Below, one piece after another: positions 4,459 to 5,358 of a stretch of DNA of 5,358 nt. The DNA is from an uncultured Desulfovibrionaceae bacterium. Its GTDB lineage: Bacteria > Desulfobacterota > Desulfovibrionia > Desulfovibrionales > Desulfovibrionaceae. Position 1 is the stretch's first letter. Every line of letters starts with the position of its first letter. The stretch spans positions 1 to 5,358 of the forward strand of contig CAMTOM010000126.1 of NCBI GenBank assembly GCA_947074125.1, read 5' to 3'. The position numbers were made by a program, and so were the translations under genes. The notes below the pieces were generated by a model that worked only from the letters and a program-made list of their open reading frames with translations, made no database searches and was not told where the DNA came from.

Positions 4459-5358
4459 ATGCCACTACAAAAATATCTTGATCAGGTACTGGACACCTTC
4501 CGGGAAGGCATCTGCATTACAGATAGCTCTGGCAGGGTGTTGCATCTGAACGAAAAGCACGCTGAGCTGACAGGCATTTCCAAAGAAGAGATGCTTGGAC
4601 ATCCCATCGCCAGTTTCGTACAAAATGGTGTTATTGATGTTGCGTTGAATCCCGAGATCATTACCTCAGGCAAACCTGTTACACGTGTACAAAAGCTCGC
4701 CAATGGCCGAAAGCTTATCCTTGAGGGCTATCCCCTCTTTGATGCAAATGGCAAGGCAGCGCTGTGCATTACTTTCATCCGAGATGTTACCTTACTCTCA
4801 GACATGCGCCATCAGCTTACAGCGCAAAAAGAGCTGCTGGATGCTTTCCAGCAACTCAGCAGTCTGACCCCCATCTCCATAAAAACGCCTAAAATAGCTT
4901 GCAGCAACGCCATGCAGCGCCTCTATAGTGAAACAAATGCTATCGCAGAGACCGATGCCAGCGTCTTGCTTTTAGGGGAAACAGGTGTAGGGAAAGATGT
5001 GCTTGCGCATCGCATCCACGCACTCAGCCCACGCGCAGAAAAGCCTTTCATTAAAATAGACTGCGGCAGCATACCTGAGAATCTCATTGAAACAGAACTC
5101 TTCGGTTATGCTGCTGGCACATTTTCCGGTGCCAATAAGAATGGAAAGATAGGACTGATTGAGGCTGCGGCCGGCGGTACGCTTTTTCTCGATGAAATTG
5201 GCGAACTCCCCATGCAGATGCCAACACGTTTGCTGCGTTTTCGTCAGGACTGGGAAATTGTCCGTGTTGTCTCAGCACTCCCTCAAACGTTTGACGTCCG
5301 CGGCCCTTCCGTGCCCACTAACACTCTGGCAAGCTCCACTGCGCATGTCGAGTGCCGC
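4459..5358 (+). CDS. PAS-domain sigma-54-dependent transcriptional activator (3' end outside window)
   Basis: Only the first 300 codons are present, with no in-frame stop. Residues ~1-112 form a PAS sensor domain (EGICITDSSGRVLHLNEKHAELTG, 16-39; RDVT, 108-111), residues ~113-144 a helical linker, and the AAA+ domain starts near 145. Walker A is GETGVGKD (173-180). The ELFGY segment (213-217) leads to GTFSGA (220-225), a variant of the GAFTGA loop that contacts sigma-54. Walker B is TLFLDE (241-246). No receiver domain precedes the AAA+ part, so control is probably by direct sensing through PAS. The sensor I/II region and Fis-type HTH lie beyond the window or in the aberrant tail. The ATG at 4459 has only an A-rich AAAAAAGA stretch ahead, with no good Shine-Dalgarno; a TTG at 4435 is in frame but no better, and the PAS alignment favours 4459. 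It is the likely activator of the promoter at 415-430. Residues after ~260 deviate from family consensus (see findings). Confidence 0.88.
   Translation, partial: MPLQKYLDQVLDTFREGICITDSSGRVLHLNEKHAELTGISKEEMLGHPIASFVQNGVIDVALNPEIITSGKPVTRVQKLANGRKLILEGYPLFDANGKAALCITFIRDVTLLSDMRHQLTAQKELLDAFQQLSSLTPISIKTPKIACSNAMQRLYSETNAIAETDASVLLLGETGVGKDVLAHRIHALSPRAEKPFIKIDCGSIPENLIETELFGYAAGTFSGANKNGKIGLIEAAAGGTLFLDEIGELPMQMPTRLLRFRQDWEIVRVVSALPQTFDVRGPSVPTNTLASSTAHVECR

Noticed and set aside
4346..4549. 67-codon forward frame at the activator start
   Set aside because: It lacks a ribosome binding site and overlaps the PAS-coding frame, which is clearly the real one.
1..5358. CRISPR array, tRNA, rRNA, insertion sequence or toxin-antitoxin locus
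   Set aside because: No regularly spaced repeats, tRNA-like cloverleaf, rRNA-like stretch, transposase motif or paired small genes could be seen on either strand.

Overview
The window holds one co-directional gene block on the + strand. It reads as a Gram-negative substrate-uptake locus: an amidohydrolase-fold protein, then a complete three-subunit TRAP transporter (dctP, dctQ, dctM), then the first 300 codons of a sigma-54-dependent activator with an N-terminal PAS domain. The combination of TRAP transport, a sigma-54 activator, moderate GC in the genes and very AT-rich spacers would suit a Desulfovibrio-like sulfate reducer or another anaerobe rich in TRAP systems. That assignment is inference, because no rRNA or other marker gene is present.

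Layout. Positions 1-491 are AT-rich and contain no convincing gene, but they are dense in symmetric elements: a cluster of TGT-N10-ACA-like sites (14-149), a TTACTAGTAA palindrome and a 10-bp direct repeat (149-180), and a nested inverted repeat (368-414). The repeat runs directly into a sigma-54 type promoter (415-430). A sigma-70 type promoter (407-435) lies over the same bases. Next come the amidohydrolase-fold gene (492-1325), the periplasmic binding protein (1380-2381), a strong intercistronic hairpin (2390-2433), the small membrane subunit (2448-2957), the large membrane subunit (2954-4252, overlapping by ATGA), a 206-base spacer with further inverted repeats, and the activator (4459 to beyond the window end).

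Working model. A signal, perhaps the transported compound, is sensed by the PAS domain of the activator, which drives the sigma-54 promoter ahead of the amidohydrolase gene. The binding protein captures a probably carboxylate-bearing solute in the periplasm, and DctQ/DctM import it using a Na+ or H+ gradient. The amidohydrolase-fold protein may act on the imported compound. That protein has lost nearly all the metal ligands expected in the amidohydrolase_2/ACMSD family, so its chemistry is the main open question. The hairpin after dctP would let the binding protein be made in excess of the membrane subunits.

The last ~110 bases of the activator frame depart abruptly from the strongly conserved AAA+ sequence, which suggests a damaged gene or poor sequence quality at a contig edge.
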